Below, in pieces: positions 61,854 through 64,000 of a stretch of 64,000 nt of DNA. The number at the start of each line of letters is the position of its first letter. Positions within the stretch are counted from its first letter, which is position 1. A model generated the notes under the pieces. The model had not been told where the DNA came from. It made no database searches and saw only the letters and a list, made by a program, of their open reading frames with translations. The DNA is from Chitinophaga terrae (ex Kim and Jung 2007). GTDB lineage: Bacteria; Bacteroidota; Bacteroidia; Chitinophagales; Chitinophagaceae. Location of the stretch: contig NZ_FNRL01000016.1 of assembly GCF_900107795.1 (NCBI RefSeq), forward strand, positions 62,001 through 126,000. The letters are read 5' to 3'. Position numbers and translations under genes: made by a program.

Positions 61854-63974
61854 TTATGCCTGTACAGGCGCTGCCTGTGCTGCTTTCTCGCGGTAAACCT
61901 GGGCCGTTTTATAAAAATCGGCGGCCTGAGCGTAGTATGCTTTTGCAAATTGCTCGGAAGGTTCGTTAGCGTTGATCTGCAGTACGGTAGTTTTGAAATC
62001 TGTATCGAAAGTGAATTTGCCTGTAGCAGTGAAATACTTATCGAAATCGTTAATGATACCGATCTGTGTATTTCCGCTTACCCCTTCTCCCAGCAACAAT
62101 GCTTTTGCTGCCTGAACGAAAGAAGAATAAGCATGGTAGATAGCGTCTGACCAGGCGCCGTTTGCCAAAGCAGCGGCTCCCAGTTCCAGTTTTTCGTCTG
62201 CTTCCAGCAGGAGGGTAGCTACCAGGTCGATGATCACACCGGCGCACTCTCCTACTCCTATCGCTGTTGCATAGTCCTGCGCCTGTCCCCAGTCAATAAA
62301 GTCTTCCTGTGTCAGGTTGGTGATATCTGCCAGTGGTTTCAGCAATTCATAGAAATATTTTTCACCCTGCCTGTCGTAATATTCGTTAAACAGTTCGTTT
62401 TCCTGGCTGTTTTGCTCATAGTCGTTCAGCAGGCTGCGTAAAACATCCGGACCGCGTTTGCTTGGCACCTTGATAACCTTATCGGCTACCCGGCCAACGC
62501 CATCGCCCACGATACCGCCGCCTAACAATACCTGCAGGGCTGGCAATACCTTACCGCCGCTTTTCATGGAAGAACCATGGAAGCCGATGCTGGCAATACC
62601 GTGCTGACCGCAGGAGTTCATGCAACCGCTGATCTTGATCTTGATATCTTTATTGTAAACCAGGTCTGGATATTCTTCTTTGATCACATCTTCCAACACC
62701 TTGGCAATACCGGTGCTGCTGGAGATACCGAGGTTGCAGGTATCGGTGCCCGGGCAGGCGGTGATATCGGCAATGCTGTCGAACCCTGGCTCAGCGAAGC
62801 CCGCTGCTTCCAGCGCACTGTACACATATTCCAGGTGTTCAGGTAAAATGAATTTCAGCAGCAGGCCCTGGTTAGCGGTTACCCTTACATCGTCGGCGAT
62901 CACCGGGCGAAGCGCTTCTATCAGCTGCCGGCTCACCGCGGAGCCGATGTTGCCTAAAGTGATCTTCACATAGGCCGCGAAATATCCTTTTTGTTTTTGT
63001 TCGAAGACGTTGGTTTTCTTCCAGGCTTCGAATTTCTTAGGATCTTTAACCGAGTAAGCAGGCAGGGAAGAAACCGGCGCCGGAGGCTGGGTTTGAGGCC
63101 ATGCATCTGCATCTACGGGTACTGATTTGGTTCTGATAGCGGTGTATTCTTCTTCTACCAGCCTGTTGAATTCCTCGAAACCGATCTTTTGTACCAGGAA
63201 TTTCATACGGGCTTTGTTACGGCTGGTTCTTTCGCCATAACGGTCGAATACGCGCAGAACGTTTTCGATGTACGGGATGAGCAGGTCGGTTTCCAGGAAT
63301 TCGTGCGCGGTTTTGGCCAGGAAAGGCTGAGCGCCCAGGCCGCCGGCTACCAGTACTTTGAAACCCCTGACTTCTTTACCATCGATTATTTTCACCTTGG
63401 GGATCATGCCGAAATCGTGCATGAAGGCCCAGGCAGTATCTTTTTCTGAGGAAGAGAAAGCAATTTTGATCTTGCGGCCCATTTCCTGGCTTACGGGATT
63501 GCGTAAGAAGTAGCGGAAAGTGGCGTCGGCATATGGCGTTACATCGAATGGTTCTTCAGGGTCGATACCGGCCCTGTCGGATGCTGTAACGTTACGTACC
63601 GTGTTACCGCAGGCTTCGCGGATGGTGATGCCATCCTGCTCCAGTTTGGACCAGAGTTCCGGTGTTCTGTCCAGGCTCACATAGTGGATCTGAACATCCT
63701 GGCGGGTTGTCAGGTGAAGGTTGCTGGTCGCATACTCGTCTGAAATATCGGTGATGCGTTTCCATTGTTGGAGGGTCATTTTACCGTATGGCAATTTGAT
63801 ACGCACCATTTGTACGCCGGGTTGACGTTGGCCGTAAATACCCCTTGCTAAACGGAGACTACGGAACTTTTCATCAGTCACAGCACCTTCGCGAAAAAGG
63901 CGGATCTTTTTCTCTAGTTCGATGATATCCCGTTCAACGATCGGATTTTCCAGTTCTGTTCTGAAGCTTTGCAT
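61854..63974 (-). CDS. Siroheme sulfite/nitrite reductase with C-terminal HEPN-like domain
   Basis: A 706-residue siroheme- and 4Fe-4S-dependent reductase, most likely assimilatory sulfite reductase. Two ferredoxin-like halves (GVQMVRIKLPYGKMTLQQW) carry the cluster ligands Cys407, Cys413, Cys451 and Cys455 (TACPGTDTCNLG, SGCMNSCGQHG). Family members end near residue 560; here an extra all-helical domain (about 590-690; WSDAIYHAYSSFVQAAKALLLGEG, YYAQAADFYKTAQVYREK) resembles HEPN domains without the catalytic Rx4-6H motif. Siroheme genes follow directly. The upstream region lies beyond the window. Confidence 0.9.
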   Translation of the reverse strand: MQSFRTELENPIVERDIIELEKKIRLFREGAVTDEKFRSLRLARGIYGQRQPGVQMVRIKLPYGKMTLQQWKRITDISDEYATSNLHLTTRQDVQIHYVSLDRTPELWSKLEQDGITIREACGNTVRNVTASDRAGIDPEEPFDVTPYADATFRYFLRNPVSQEMGRKIKIAFSSSEKDTAWAFMHDFGMIPKVKIIDGKEVRGFKVLVAGGLGAQPFLAKTAHEFLETDLLIPYIENVLRVFDRYGERTSRNKARMKFLVQKIGFEEFNRLVEEEYTAIRTKSVPVDADAWPQTQPPAPVSSLPAYSVKDPKKFEAWKKTNVFEQKQKGYFAAYVKITLGNIGSAVSRQLIEALRPVIADDVRVTANQGLLLKFILPEHLEYVYSALEAAGFAEPGFDSIADITACPGTDTCNLGISSSTGIAKVLEDVIKEEYPDLVYNKDIKIKISGCMNSCGQHGIASIGFHGSSMKSGGKVLPALQVLLGGGIVGDGVGRVADKVIKVPSKRGPDVLRSLLNDYEQNSQENELFNEYYDRQGEKYFYELLKPLADITNLTQEDFIDWGQAQDYATAIGVGECAGVIIDLVATLLLEADEKLELGAAALANGAWSDAIYHAYSSFVQAAKALLLGEGVSGNTQIGIINDFDKYFTATGKFTFDTDFKTTVLQINANEPSEQFAKAYYAQAADFYKTAQVYREKAAQAAPVQA

Positions 63975-64000
63975 AAAAAGTATTTTCAGGTGGTGGTAAA

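Overview
The window is chromosomal DNA of a Bacteroidota bacterium, most likely a Chitinophaga-like member of the Chitinophagaceae. The evidence is a SusC/SusD pair with FecR and an ECF sigma factor, a PorW/SprE-type type IX secretion gene, Porin_10 and HYC_CC_PP proteins found in this phylum, and promoters of the Bacteroidota type (TTTG, about 19 bp, TAnnTTTG). I see no plasmid, prophage or insertion sequence. Most genes are housekeeping genes in short operons.

Layout. 1-6.9 kb: an unidentified partial gene, then a methyltransferase / amidotransferase / YpdA trio, murB, an SDR gene and a DUF3857 gene. 6.9-13.6 kb: priA-plsC, a DUF4258 gene, mtaB, a DinB gene, and clpS overlapping aat (two parts of the N-degron pathway). 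13.7-20.6 kb: a cation/proton antiporter, a large hairpin repeat, two identical tRNA-Val genes with their own promoter and terminator, a lipoprotein gene, and a manganese unit (MntR-like repressor, its palindromic operator, MntH fused to a Usp domain). 20.6-24.7 kb: a LiaF-like / DUF4288 / LytS / LytR operon and a GDSL hydrolase. 24.7-27.8 kb: two unrelated isocitrate dehydrogenases side by side, with a second hairpin repeat between them. 27.8-34.2 kb: an L,D-transpeptidase and a candidate metal-handling operon (HYC_CC_PP protein, periplasmic HMA protein, outer-membrane barrel, HMA-AraC regulator) downstream of a porin gene.

34.2-44.7 kb: purine nucleoside phosphorylase, sucC, PBP1A, porW/sprE, a catalytic-domain-less M23-type membrane protein, bactofilin, atpZ, an AtpI-like gene and an SprT-like gene. 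44.7-54.0 kb: a SusC/SusD locus (GH20-like enzyme, TIG-NHL lipoprotein, SusD, SusC, FecR, divergent ECF sigma factor) with a predicted antisense small RNA in the susC leader. 54.0-60.4 kb: an SRPBCC gene, yidC, pyrG, an acyl-CoA thioesterase, a third hairpin repeat that runs into the 3' end of an HD-hydrolase gene, and a DUF488 gene. 60.4-64.0 kb: a siroheme/sulfite-reduction operon (sulfite reductase with a HEPN-like tail, cobA, siroheme synthase).

The most unusual items are the three orientable ~190-235 bp hairpin repeats placed at gene 3' ends, the predicted ~95-nt antisense RNA opposite the susC leader, the HMA-AraC metal locus, and the paired isocitrate dehydrogenases, one of which has altered cofactor-binding residues.
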